A DNA stretch of 64,000 bases from Spirometra erinaceieuropaei (Eukaryota > Platyhelminthes > Cestoda > Diphyllobothriidea > Diphyllobothriidae). Below the pieces are notes generated by a model, which was not told where the DNA came from, did no database searches, and saw only the letters and a list, made by a program, of their open reading frames with translations. Where the stretch lies: the NCBI GenBank assembly GCA_902702965.1, contig CACRXP010000015.1:722353-786352 (forward strand), written 5' to 3'. Position numbers and translations under genes: made by a program. Positions 33,403 through 43,190 of the stretch are shown one piece after another. Positions within the stretch are counted from its first letter, which is position 1. Each line of letters begins with the position of its first letter.

Positions 33403-33744
33403 TTAACTTACCTGAAAGCAGTTGACCTTGAGTGCTGGGAAGGCTAAACTAGGTTGGGGGATAAATGACTGGGAGCAATCTGTGTGAGAACTATTTACAG
33501 GAGAGATAATATGGCTTTGGTAAGTAGTCCGTATGCGGGACAGAGAATTATTTGGGTTTTTAAGTGGAGCTGTGGGGTTTATAGACAAGCCCTGCTGTAA
33601 AGGCTTAGTAAGTCTAAAAGAAGGCAACATACCCCTAATTGGAATTGTGCTACCTTTCTTTTGGGCCTGACTCGGATTTAGATTTGGGATCTTATCGTTC
33701 TGACGCCATGCCACAGGCGACTTAACTGAAGAACTCGCAGGACC
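33403..33744 (-). pseudogene. LINE ORF1-like region, second part
   Basis: Immediately after the TAG, the same frame stays open: MAWRQNDKIPNLNPSQ-type sequence (first residue a GTG codon), then IPIRGMLPSFRLTKPLQQGL and NPNNSLSRI. It continues beyond the point where the inverted copy is interrupted (33524-33531), and ends SFIPQPSLAFPALKVNCFQV. The open frame on both sides of the TAG suggests one protein with a stop acquired before duplication, or stop read-through. Confidence 0.6.
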
Positions 33745-34655
33745 CTATTGAAGTGGGGAAGCTTTCGGTCCAGCTGATGTAGACGGATTTTCGTGCGTCC
33801 TAGGGGAGCTATCCGGAGAATTAGAGACAACAACTGAGACTGCTGTCAGTTTGGAATCAGACGAAGGCGTTAAGTGGCTGGAGTAAGAGGGAGACGTAAG
33901 AGTAGGGGGAAGAAGGGAGTCATACGAGGCATGTGGACTGGCATTAAACACAGTTATTATTATTATAATCCGATCTCGCAGGAGTAATATTAGCAGAATC
34001 CCCACGCCTACTTGCATTATGACCGACTTGGTGAGCATTTGACTGAGTAGCAGTGGGTTTACGTGAGAAAAGTTACCCAATTATACGCTCCATGGGAGTA
34101 AGATCATGACAGACGAAAAATTTCGCGTTTTCCAGATACGTAGAAACGGGATCTCGGTGGGCAACGATTGAATCCACCTCGATTGATGAAAACAACTTAA
34201 CTAAACAGGGCAGATTTTTGCTACGGGAAGACAGGCCTTTGGCGTCAGCTGTTTTGTAGTTGAAGCCACACGAGTACAGGGAATCAACCACAACGTCAAT
34301 TGGTCGTGCAAATCGAGGAACGTATTCCAAAAAGAATTCGTAAGCTCTTTTTTGTCCATCGCTAGTCCACTGACGATCAGATGGACGAGTGAGTCAAAAC
34401 GTTTGCATTCCTCAGTGGGAACATCGGAGATATGCCCGTCGAACAACTTTCCCAGAATTGAGAGCATGGTGCCAAACCGTAGCATAAAATCGTTGCAGTT
34501 GTACAGTGCAGACGGATTAAGCTGCCTATCAGTAGCAATGTGTGACGAATGGCTAGTAATGCCTTCCGACTTTGATTTAGTTAAGCCATGCCAACGTACA
34601 GATACCGAGAGCTTTCGCCGATCTGTGACTTTTGCTCCAATCTTGGCTCAAGGCA
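33745..34655 (-). pseudogene. LINE ORF1-like region, first part
   Basis: One frame from about 34655 reads HIATDRQLNPSALYNCNDFM, LRFGTMLSILGKLFDGHISD and FDSLVHLIVSGLAMDKKELT. It shifts near 34310 to YVPRFARPIDVVVDSLYSCG, FNYKTADAKG and HRDPVSTYLENAKFFV, then a Ser/Pro/Thr-rich part (TLTSPSYSSHLTPSSDSKLT). No zinc knuckle or esterase motif was seen, so ORF1 identity rests on position. It ends at a TAG (33745-33747) that is also present in the inverted copy at 37753-37755. Confidence 0.6.
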
Positions 34656-34659
34656 AGTT

Positions 34660-36880
34660 GCAATTAAGTAAACTTCTGATAGATCAGGTGGTCGAATTTC
34701 AGCGAGAGGTTAACGGTGTAAAAATGTACACAGTCAGAAAGAAATCAAATACACAATATGCGAATTGCAGAATGCGACTGGTAGTCAACAGGCACAAACT
34801 GCAAGACTCAACAAGGAAGTGGCGACCGATAGTTCTAAAAGAATATGTCTGCATTTAAAGAAATTTAGCTAGAAAAACGAAGACTAAAGATTTCTCTGTC
34901 ATCTAGGAAAACACTTAAAAATAATAGCTGCCACTTATCCTCAAATTTGAACCTGTTGGTAAAAATAGGCTTCAGAACCCCAGACAACAATGAGAACACA
35001 CCGTGGTGGATGGAGCCCTGTCGACCTAAGCCAACGGTCGGTTATCAATAAGCAGGTTTTATTAATGTATACTTTAGACTGCAAACGGTACAGTGTACAA
35101 CTGTCAAGGGTAGATGTTATAACCAGGTACACAGGGAGTTGGGATCCCCCTGGCAGGACTGTTCTTAATCCTGGTAAAAAGTTGACTACCTAGCAGAACA
35201 AAATGTTGAAATTCGGGGTGAAGTGGGTCAATGGAAAACGCCAGGGCAGAGATTTTGAAGGCTGTTCAAGACATACGCCAACCTACTAAAGACATGCAGT
35301 CGGTGTCCAATTTGCCGCTCTGTACCGGCGAAACCTACGATGATTTTGTTAGTCGGCTTAACTCAGATGCAGGTTTTGCTAGGGAGGCGGTATGTGAATG
35401 TTTAAAAATATGCATTTTGGATGGCTTACAGATAAAGCACCTGGCCGTCACTGGTGGCCGAAACGAGAAGGAGTTTGTCGGGAATCTTCTGACTGCTTTA
35501 CTCGGTCTTCCGCTATGCCTCAACTTCTGCTGGGTTGGGCCAAGAAAGCGGACTTTTGTCCGATGCCTATTTATTGCATCCACATTGGCATGTCAAATGC
35601 CTAAGTTGACTTGTTTAACTACAGTTCATGAAAACGCCACCTTCTGGGATTGAACTGGGGACACAGTTTGTAAGGGTGTAATTGGCTGAGTCCACGGGAC
35701 GAGAGACATATAAGATGGTAGAGCCAAACGTCGAGAGACTACTGGGGAGGTAAATAAATTTCCTCGAGTCGTTCTAACCTACTTTCAGCTTCCCGTCTGC
35801 ACCATCGCAGCCGTACCATGCCCAACAATGTCTCCGTCGGATGACACAGTAATTACGCCTTTTTACCATTAAACGCTTTTCATATTAACACCGTCCTATG
35901 CAATATTGTAATGTACATTAAAATATACTACTCAAGCGCTATACTGCAGTAGTATGAATTTTTACGCTTTATTTTTTGGAATTTCAATGTCATTCCTTCA
36001 GGTTACCCTAGCAGCAATGTGCATGATGGATGATGCTAATGACTGCACATTTTCTTCTTCACCCTTTTGATTTACTAAAGCGCCTACGACCATTGACTTG
36101 CACCCTAATGTTCGGTCAAATTGGTTAGTTCACCATAAGACTCACATACGGCGGAGTTGCTAGCCGTAGCTTGGGGCTTTAAAGTCCCGCATTAAGGTCT
36201 GAAACTGCAATGGTTGGGGGCGGAATCGGCATCGTACGGGGCGAAAATGTGTCGTCCCCCTGTGCACTTTTTTCGGCGAGGGGCCAGAAGAGGACCACAC
36301 CGACCAATTGCCCCACCATAGGTCCACACTATATCTCCTATAGCGAGCCGGGACTGGTACTGGCAGGGGATTTTGTTCGGTTAAAAGACGAGATTAGATC
36401 TTTCGGAGCTGAATCTACGCCGGGCCTCGACACCAGTTCTGATTAGAAAAGTGTAAAAACTTCGGCGCAGATTTGACATAAAATATTTCATGTCTCTGAT
36501 TTGTTTCGGCGTATATTCTGTCTGGTAAATATAGTTACCAGGGTAAGAGAGACAATCATTTGTTAGTGATGTGGGAGTATATTAATATATTCTTACCCCA
36601 AATGCGTAACAATATTGCGGTCATGATAAGACGTCGGATGTACGGTCGTTTTGTGGAGCGCTCGGTTCGAAACCGATTTAAGTCTGGTTCGGTAAGTAGC
36701 ATGTCTCATAATTTTACCGCCGTAGCGAACGAACTGTGTACATCTTACGTGTCACAAAATTAGCAATAATAGAAGCTACAGCAGACTTGGCGAATGGAAA
36801 GTTAGTTCAGCCAAATGCTACAACGGAATGAACATCGAACCATCCTCACGAAATCTAAGAAAAGCTAGGCAGCAGTTCGC
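34660..36880. other. no recognised gene; one 140-codon frame
   Basis: Frame 35231-35653 (plus: TYDDFVSRLNSDAGFAREAV, CECLKICILDGLQIKHLAV) has a natural amino-acid composition but no family match I can name, and an ATG at 35231. It could be an exon or an ORF1-like relic. Other frames here (34352-34858, which overlaps the minus-strand LINE, 36210-36446 and 36560-36763) look like chance. Confidence 0.3.
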
Positions 36881-36888
36881 AAAACTCG

Positions 36889-36959
36889 TGCGCCAGCCGG
36901 GATTCGAACCCGGGTCGCAAGCGTGGGAGGCTTACATGATACCCCTACACTACTAGCGC
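36889..36959 (-). tRNA. tRNA-Gly (CCC)
   Basis: The 71-nucleotide minus-strand sequence folds into a complete cloverleaf. The acceptor stem is GCGCTAG with CTGGCGC (seven pairs, one T-G), there is a D-arm with GGGGTAT, and the anticodon stem is TAAGC/GCTTG with loop CTCCCAC (anticodon CCC). The T-arm is CCGGG-TTCGAAT-CCCGG and the discriminator is A. Internal boxes are intact. No CCA is encoded, as expected for a eukaryotic gene. Confidence 0.95.
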
Positions 36960-37495
36960 GCACGCGCGGGGTAACTCGATAATATACACCTTTTTCTAGT
37001 CCTCTTTTCCACGCTGAAAAATTGTCACCCGCAACCAAATGAATGGCTGTGACTGCCTTGGCGTCCCACTCTGAGCAGCCGTGGATCTGGCCCATGAAGG
37101 AAAATAAGACCGTCAAAGATGTGTCTCCTGAAAAGCGCAATAGCCTTTCACTACACAGGCCTGACGAGGGAAATTAGAGAATACGGTACGCAAAAACGAA
37201 GTGGCCGCTTGATGGAAGGACGAATTACACCCAGTGACCTCTCGCAATCTAAAATAAAGTCGTGCATTCAGACAGGCCAAGAGCAAGTCAACGTACGCAT
37301 TGGCCGAAATACGGGAGTTAAGACGTGAGTAATGGGGTAAATAACCATATTTTACAAAAAAGACGGCTCAGATGGCATAGCTCCCGTTTATCAGGGGCTC
37401 GTAAAAGCAAGTTTTAGCGTTTGCAATAGCTTCCGTGGGGCCTTGGGTACAAGCAGATAGTAGACCCACAAGATCTGAGACAGCATCTTTGTTGC
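36960..37495. other. no recognised feature
   Basis: This lies between the tRNA gene and the inverted ORF1-like module. Short frames only. Confidence 0.4.
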
Positions 37496-37499
37496 GGAA

Positions 37500-37979
37500 A
37501 CTGGCATCAAATGCTCATCAACTCAGTCATCATACAAGTAGCCGCGGGGATTCTGCTAATACTACTCCTGCGAGATCTGACTCCCTCCTTCCCCCTACTC
37601 TTACGTCTCCCTCTTACTCCAGCCACTTAACGCCTTCGTCTGATTCCAAACTGACAGCAGTCTCAGTTGTTGTCTCTAATTCCCCGGATAGCTCCCCTAG
37701 GACGCACGAAAATCCGTCTACATCAGCTGGACCGAAAGCTTCCCCACTTCAATAGGGTCCTGCGAGTTCTTCAGTTAAGTCGCCTGTGGCATGGCGTCAG
37801 AACGATAAGATCCCAAATCTAAATCCGAGTCAGGCCCAAAAGAAAGGTAGCACAATTCCAATTAGGGGTATGTTGCCTTCTTTTAGACTTACTAAGCCTT
37901 TACAGCAGGGCTTGTCTATAAACCCCACAGCTCCACTTAAAAACCCAAATAATTCTCTGTCCCGCATACCGAGGGCCTC
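37500..37979 (+). repeat. inverted copy of LINE ORF1-like module, left part
   Basis: Positions 37500-37979 repeat the complement of about 34020-33530. From 37570 on the two are essentially identical, giving the same peptides (TLTSPSYSSHLTPSSDSKLT; GSTIPIRGMLPSFRLTK) and the same TAG at 37753-37755. The first 70 bases are more diverged, and this copy lacks about 47 bp (an ATT-rich stretch at about 33915-33965 in the other copy). Similarity breaks at CCCGCATAC (37971-37979) and resumes at 40142. Confidence 0.9.
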
Positions 37980-39942
37980 TTTCAGAAAAAGGAATCGTCT
38001 GTGGGGGCGTTACAGACAAACTGGCTCCGACGAACACTTACAGGAATATAAGCGGCAACGAAACGTCTGTAAAAGTGAGGCCTCAAAGCTGAGAAAGAAG
38101 TTTGAACTGAACATACTGCGAAACTCCTTGGTGCATCCGAAAATTCTATATGGTTATATACGAAGTACTAAAAGGACTCAGGAGCTCATCCCTGCCCTCA
38201 GGTCTGCAGATGGAAAAGTGGAGATTGATGACCAGGTTAAAGCGTCCCTCCTTTCCGACTTCTTTCAGTCCTTCTTCACCCGAGAACCTAGTGCTATATT
38301 TGCCCATCCATCCATTCGCCAAACAACCTCTCCTCCCAGTACCCTTCCCCATCCTATCCCCTCCCTACCCTCCTTAACCGAGGAACCACTCTTTTCATCT
38401 ACCATTGTTAGGGCCGAGCTACTTCGGCTGAAACCTGCGAAATCGCCTGGCCCAGATAGAATTCCCGCCCTAGCACTTCGCGAACTTGCTAATGAACTGT
38501 GTAAACCCTTATCCGCAATATTTCAAAAGTCATTTGAAGACGGCGAGCTACCGGAAGAATTGAAGTGCGCACTCATTACTCCGATCCATAAAGGAGGCTC
38601 AAGACTTGACTGCGGAAATTATCGTCCTGTCAGTCTTACTTGCATCGCGTGTAAAATTATGGAACGCATTATCAAAAGACACTTGATGAAATACCTGGAA
38701 CAGAACAAAATATTGTGCGATGCCCAACACGGCTTTCGTCCAGGGCGCTCCTGCTTAACGAGTGTTCTTTACTCACACGAGAAATGGACACGAGCTACCG
38801 ATAAGGGTTTTCCAGTAGATGTCATATTTTTTGACTTCAAGAAGGCCTTTGACAGTGTCCCACACAGGCTTCTTTTGCAAAAGATCTGGGATGTAGGGAT
38901 TCAAGGGAGAATGTTTACGTGGATCAGGAGTTTTCTGTCCTCCAGACTACAAAGAGTCGTCGTTAGTAATTCTACCTCGGAATGGGTAAAGGTGGAAAGT
39001 GGTGTCCCACAGGGTTCTGTCTTAGGCCCAGTACTCTTCCTGATTTATGTTAATGACTGCATCAGCGAAGTGAATTGCGAGGCTCTCATGTTCGCGGATG
39101 ACATAAAAATATGGAGTGAAGTCAAGTGTGATGATGACGCAGAGAAGTTGCAGTCGAACATCAACAAACTGTGTGCTTGGTCGAACAGATGGCTTTTGAA
39201 GTTTAACGTGTCCAAATGCGTGGTTTTGCACCTGAACACCGGCCGCAATGCCTCTCCCAAACACCAGTACTATATTGACGGGACGAGGTTAGAAACTGTG
39301 GAAAGACACAGAGATCTGGGTGTATGGACGACCACAAATCTATCGCCATCAGAACACTGCAGAAAGATGGTCCAGAAGACAACTAGTACTCTACACTGGA
39401 TCAGACGTGCATTTAAAATATTTCCTCCCGAACTCTTCAAAAGACTCTTTGGTGTCTTTGTAAGACCTCATCTAGAGTATGGAATGCCAGCAGCTTCACC
39501 ATGGATGAGGAAGGATATCAACTTACTCGAACAGGTGCAACGCAGAGCGGCAAAGATGGTCGAGGGTCTAAAGCATTTGTCTTATCAGGAGAGGCTAAAT
39601 TTGCTTGGCCTATTCCCTCTCTCTTATAGACAAATAAACTGCAGTCTACTCTGGACGTTCCGGATTGTTTGCGGCCAGGGTTGCTCATTAAGAGCAGAGG
39701 ACTTCTTTGAGTTCGCCCGTACAAACCAACTACGCGGCCATGCATTCAAAGTCGGGAATGAGCGAACACGTTTAGACCGAAGAAAATTTTCTTTCGGCCA
39801 GCGGGTTGTCAGGCCGTGGAACTCGCTTCCAAGCGAGATGCTGACGGCTGACACAGTTTGTGTGTTTAAAAGAAAACTTGCTCGTCTAGTTTTCGACAGA
39901 AATCGGCTTGTACATCATGACTATGCACAGCCAGTTTTGTAA
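37786..39942 (+). CDS. chimeric frame: ORF1-like fragment fused to LINE RT
   Basis: This 718-codon open frame begins at a GTG, directly after an in-frame TAG, so its start is not a genuine initiation site. Residues 1-62 or so come from the inverted ORF1-like module. From about residue 66 (ASFRKRNRLWGRYRQTGSDE) it is the linker and complete reverse transcriptase of an inserted CR1-like LINE. RT motifs are KSPGPDRIP, THP-type PIHKGGSRL, HGFRPGRSC, motif A VIFFDFKKAFDSVPH near 346, motif B SGVPQGSVLGPVLF near 405 and motif C MFADDIKIW near 434. The C-terminal FVRPHLEYGMPAA, QRRAAKMV and WNSLPSEM follow. There are no internal stops, so the insertion is recent. The fusion frame is fortuitous. Confidence 0.9.
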   Translation: MAWRQNDKIPNLNPSQAQKKGSTIPIRGMLPSFRLTKPLQQGLSINPTAPLKNPNNSLSRIPRASFRKRNRLWGRYRQTGSDEHLQEYKRQRNVCKSEASKLRKKFELNILRNSLVHPKILYGYIRSTKRTQELIPALRSADGKVEIDDQVKASLLSDFFQSFFTREPSAIFAHPSIRQTTSPPSTLPHPIPSLPSLTEEPLFSSTIVRAELLRLKPAKSPGPDRIPALALRELANELCKPLSAIFQKSFEDGELPEELKCALITPIHKGGSRLDCGNYRPVSLTCIACKIMERIIKRHLMKYLEQNKILCDAQHGFRPGRSCLTSVLYSHEKWTRATDKGFPVDVIFFDFKKAFDSVPHRLLLQKIWDVGIQGRMFTWIRSFLSSRLQRVVVSNSTSEWVKVESGVPQGSVLGPVLFLIYVNDCISEVNCEALMFADDIKIWSEVKCDDDAEKLQSNINKLCAWSNRWLLKFNVSKCVVLHLNTGRNASPKHQYYIDGTRLETVERHRDLGVWTTTNLSPSEHCRKMVQKTTSTLHWIRRAFKIFPPELFKRLFGVFVRPHLEYGMPAASPWMRKDINLLEQVQRRAAKMVEGLKHLSYQERLNLLGLFPLSYRQINCSLLWTFRIVCGQGCSLRAEDFFEFARTNQLRGHAFKVGNERTRLDRRKFSFGQRVVRPWNSLPSEMLTADTVCVFKRKLARLVFDRNRLVHHDYAQPVL

Positions 39943-40141
39943 AATCTGTCATATACAATCTTCCGCACTAATTTACAGTGACCCCATGCACTACCTTATG
40001 ATTACGATTGAACTGTGACCCAATCACATTTTAAATGCCTGCAATTTTATTTTATTTTTGAGTATGAATCTGCGAAAGCAGTGTACATAAATAGGGTCAT
40101 CAAGGGCTCTGCCTGTAACCCTTCAAGATACATACATACAT
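37980..40141 (+). mobile_element. 5'-truncated CR1-like LINE, nested insertion
   Basis: The insert starts CGAGGGCCTC at 37980, inside the endonuclease-RT linker, and ends after a 3' untranslated region (AATAGGGTCATCAAGGGCTC, then TGCCTGTAACCC) with an (ATAC)n tail at about 40129-40143. The host sequence on both sides is continuous in the other copy (complement of 33540-33520), which acts as the empty site. The target was CATAC or similar, so any target duplication is hidden in the ATAC tail. It is the same lineage as 6960-9800. Confidence 0.9.
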
Positions 40142-40258
40142 ACTACTTACCAAAGCCATATTATCTATCCTGTAAATAGTTCTCACACAGATTGCTCCCA
40201 TTCATTTATCCCCCAACCTAGTTTAGGCTTCCCACCATGCAAGGCCAACTGCTCTCAC
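40142..40258 (+). repeat. inverted copy of LINE ORF1-like module, right part
   Basis: TACTTACCAAAGCCATATTA, TCCTGTAAATAGTTCTCACA, CAGATTGCTCCCA and the CCCCCAACCTAGTTTAG stretch match the complement of about 33522-33405 with a few substitutions. Similarity ends at CAACTGCT.TCA. There the other copy continues CAG|GTAAGTTAACC, whereas this copy continues CGTGATTGTG. Confidence 0.88.
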
Positions 40259-40544
40259 GTGATTGTGTGGAATTCTCATGCAAATGTTCATACGGGGTCG
40301 ATCAACCCACCCGTTCCTCAGTGTTTCTCCAGCAGGAATACGCTACGTTATCCCGCCTGTGGATTTCCAATAGAAAATCAGCCGGCTAACGATATTGATC
40401 AGTTTCCTTGCCTGTTATTCCCTCATCTAAACCCTACTTCTCTTTAGCCACATCAGGGTCATTTGATGTTACAAATCATTTTGCAGAACCGGACAGGTGC
40501 ATCCCGACCATATATTGCGTGGGCATCAACGACTGAACGACGTA

Positions 40545-40840
40545 GCTCACCTCCCTCTGAAACAAACTTCCCTTCGCCTTAAACTTCTTGTCCTAAGTGC
40601 CAGATCCTTGCTAAATAAGATGTATTTACTCTAGGCTCTGTTGTTCGTCCATTGCCTAGATATTATTTTAGTAACTGGGACATGGGCAACGGCTTCCGTA
40701 ACTGACTGTACTCTCTCTCTTCTAGGCTACACTTGCATTCTCATTGATCGTCCAGACAGTCATGGTGGGAGGAGCTGCATTTACTTTAAGCAAACACTTG
40801 CTATTTTGCCGCTAGACCTTCGGAATTTTTCTGCGACATA
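40545..40840 (+). pseudogene. LINE endonuclease, N-terminal part
   Basis: LRLKLLVLSARSLLNKMYLL is followed by a stop, then DIILVTGTWATASVTDCTLS, LLGYTCILIDRPDSHGGRSC and IYFKQ. This is the LNARSLxNK...DIIxVTETWL....YxxxRxDR....GGGVxxY order of CR1-type endonucleases. The catalytic glutamate (TETW) is TGTW here, so the site is damaged. One in-frame stop lies near 40632. Confidence 0.85.
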
Positions 40841-40852
40841 AGACAGCTGCTG

Positions 40853-41840
40853 GTTCCAATTTGCTTTAAACAATAAGTTCCCCTTACTCGTCGACAGTAT
40901 CTGTCGCTCACCCAACGCCGGTGGGAATTTTGACCGTTGTCTCTCACAGGCATTTTATGCTGCTGCCGAACTAAGCTTTAAGTATCAAGTGATTGTGGAT
41001 GACTTCAATCTTCATAAAGTCCGCTGGTCTCCGCCGTCCGGCCCCAAGAAGTTCGAAGACTTACTTGAGGCTGTGGATGCTCGGACGTGGAGTCAGGCTG
41101 TTGATTTTCACACCCAAGGATCAAGCATATTTGACTTAATTTTCTGTAGACATTTCACGCCTCTTTCGGCGTCATCCCTAGGCCCGGTCGGGAGCTCAGA
41201 CCATGACATAGGTGTTTTTATGATAGAACTCGAGGCTGACGAAATTTTGTCACCAAAGTATTGCTCCCTCTTTGGCTTCCGATCAGCCCGCTCGGCGGAA
41301 TCATTAACATCCCTTAATTTATACGACTGGATTGATTTCTGCCTAAGTCCGATTGTAAATGTTTGCACTGATAAACTGTACGATATTCTGGATCCTCTTA
41401 TTTCTGGTTTTGTTCCCCGTAAGAAAATAACTAGTATCAGAGATGAGGTTTACCACCCATTACCCTCTTGGTGTAGGTTTTACAGAATTGCTCGTCGATT
41501 CCATCTTCAGAATGACGTTTCGTTCTGCCCTCGATTTGATATTTTAAAGCAGGCTAATGGATTGTCCGAAGAAAAGCGGCTAGCCGAAAAATTGAACTTC
41601 CTCGAAAAGCGCTCGTTGAACGTCACGAAACTTTTTACTCGAAAAGTAAAAGCTCTTGGGAAAGCGCAGCTTCCCATCCTCCGAGACTCTCTTGGAAATC
41701 CTATAGCAGACGCCCAATTGACCACTGATAGTATCAATGATATCTTGTCCGGAACTTCTATTAAAAACCCGGCCGCTCCGCTTCCTACCATCAAGGCTTG
41801 GACTGGGACCGTTCACAAAACTATTACTTTCACCCTGTAG
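40853..41840 (+). pseudogene. LINE endonuclease C-terminal part and linker
   Basis: A long open frame starts at 40989, with the same frame readable from about 40853. It encodes LLVDSICRSPNAGGNFDRC, IVDDFNLHKVRWS (usually GDFN), SSIFDLIFCR, GSSDHDIGVFMIE (SDH retained), then the linker PSWCRFYRIARRFH and LPILRDSLGNPIADAQLTTD. It ends at a stop at 41840. Confidence 0.85.
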
Positions 41841-41849
41841 GACGGGACT

Positions 41850-42583
41850 GTAGCGATTCGGCGTTTTCGCCAGCGCCATATTCCGGGACCGGATGGTGTC
41901 CATATTAGCATTTTAAAAACGGATGCAGGACATTTAACCTCGCTCTCGAATGTGAAACCTATCCTACTTTGTGAATGGAATCACATACTTTGCCTATTTC
42001 CAGCACGGTCACTCTACGTCATTTGACGACCTTCGACCAATAAACGCCCTCCCGGAAGTCTCGAAAATCCTAGAGACATTAATAAAAGACCGGTCATGAG
42101 ACACCTGTCAGCCCTCTTTCTTCGGTCATGTTCTTCAACCTAGGGAAAATTGTTTTGTGCCTTACACGGTCTATTTAGACTTCACTAAGGTTTTGATCGT
42201 GTTGACCATGCTCTTCTTCTTCTCTCGAAACTGTCCTCTTTCGGAATAGGCGGCAGACTTCTGAATTTGATATCCTCTTGCCTGGGCGCTCGCACACAAG
42301 CGGTTGAGATTTCCAATGCTATCTCCAGCTCCACATGAGGCAAGCCCTTCATGTATGCCGACGATCTGAAAGTTTTTTATCGATATAAGCCAACAGATCG
42401 TGACATCGTGCTCAAACTCCTGAGGAGCAACCTACAGGCCTTTGTCCCGTGGTGCTGCACATGGCCTCTTTCTCTTTCTTGGCATAAGTGCTCGGTCACG
42501 GTGGTCGGCAACGACCACCAACCTCAACTAAATATTGACGGTCACGGCATAAATGTGCCTGGAGTTATTAAGGATCTGGGTGC
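41850..42583 (+). pseudogene. LINE reverse transcriptase remnants
   Basis: Fragments in shifting frames: PGPDGVH (about 41885), a DDLRPINALPEVSKILE-like stretch (about 42023), VYLDFTK.FDRVDHALLL (about 42173-42220, motif A with a base lost), then MYADDLKVFYRYKPTDRDIV (motif C at 42351) and KCSVTV, VIKDLGAS. Motif B is reduced to a few residues (about 42320-42345). The RT is inactive. Confidence 0.8.
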
Positions 42584-42720
42584 ATCATAGAATAGAATAG
42601 AATAGGTTTATTGTAGCGCCCCTTGGGCACTGTCAGTCCCCTTTGAACTCAGGAAAAAAACCTAAAACAAACTCGTCAATTTCAACTGCACTTTGACTTC
42701 ATTTGCTTCGGGTGCCTGGT
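42584..42720 (-). mobile_element. LINE 3' end with AGAAT tail, minus strand
   Basis: Plus-strand ATAGAATAGAATAGAATAGG then TTTATTGTAGCGCC, CCTTGGGCACTG reads on the minus strand as a 3' untranslated region, AATAAA and an (ATTCT)n tail. It interrupts the RT of the preceding element. Its upstream extent (higher coordinates) is unclear and may reach 42960 or beyond the gap at 43191. Confidence 0.6.
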
Positions 42721-43190
42721 TAGCCAAAAGAGCGCGAATTGAGAGTTTGTTTTAAGTTAAAAAACCCTCAGTTCTAAGGGAAAATAATAACAAAAGTTTC
42801 AAAAAATAACGATATGTACAATATAAAAATTGAAGTTTGCAGTTTGGTAGTTTTCGGGGGCATGAATAATATGTCCTTCATGACAATTGAAGAACTTTGA
42901 TATCGGCCTGACCTTGAAATTATTTTCCTGTTGGGTAAATTTCGGTTTGCTCTAGTTGTTGGTTTGTAACGTCCCGTGATCTGTACAGGGTTGTTTGAAT
43001 TCCGTGGCACTTTTGGCGCGCGGACCTAGGATGGAGATGGCGTAGCCGTATGTTGGTGAAGATGGCCGGTGTCCCTTCCACTCTCTTCCGCCGATCCCCT
43101 CTCCCGCTCCGTATCGTGTCGTAACGTTCGTACCGCTGCCCTCACTACATCGGCAACTCCCTCGGCCCTTCCCTGCAGTTGCCCCCAGCG

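Larger units (their letters stand above)
29620..34655 (-). mobile_element. CR1-like LINE, full-length but degenerate
   Basis: Read from 34655 down to 29620: an ORF1-like region (34655-33403), a low-complexity spacer with C-rich and T-rich runs (33400-33140), an endonuclease (33109-32091), a linker (32090-31668), a reverse transcriptase (31440-30301) and a 3' untranslated region ending in AATAAAATTATTTTCATTC near 29620. Many frameshifts and stops show it is old. The endonuclease and RT belong to a different lineage from the elements at 6960 and 40545. The end matches the detached 3' terminus at 10092-10165. Confidence 0.85.
40545..42583 (+). mobile_element. third CR1-like LINE, degenerate ORF2
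   Basis: It holds an endonuclease (40545-41240), a linker (41240-41840) and RT remnants (41850-42583). It is cut at 42583 by a minus-strand LINE tail. The endonuclease is only distantly similar to that of the element at 32091-33109, although both lie downstream of nearly identical ORF1-like modules. A fragment of this lineage lies at 4100-4600. Confidence 0.8.

Noticed and set aside
34352..34858. 168-codon plus-strand frame
   Set aside because: Its first part is the antisense of the minus-strand ORF1-like region, and the rest shows no motif.
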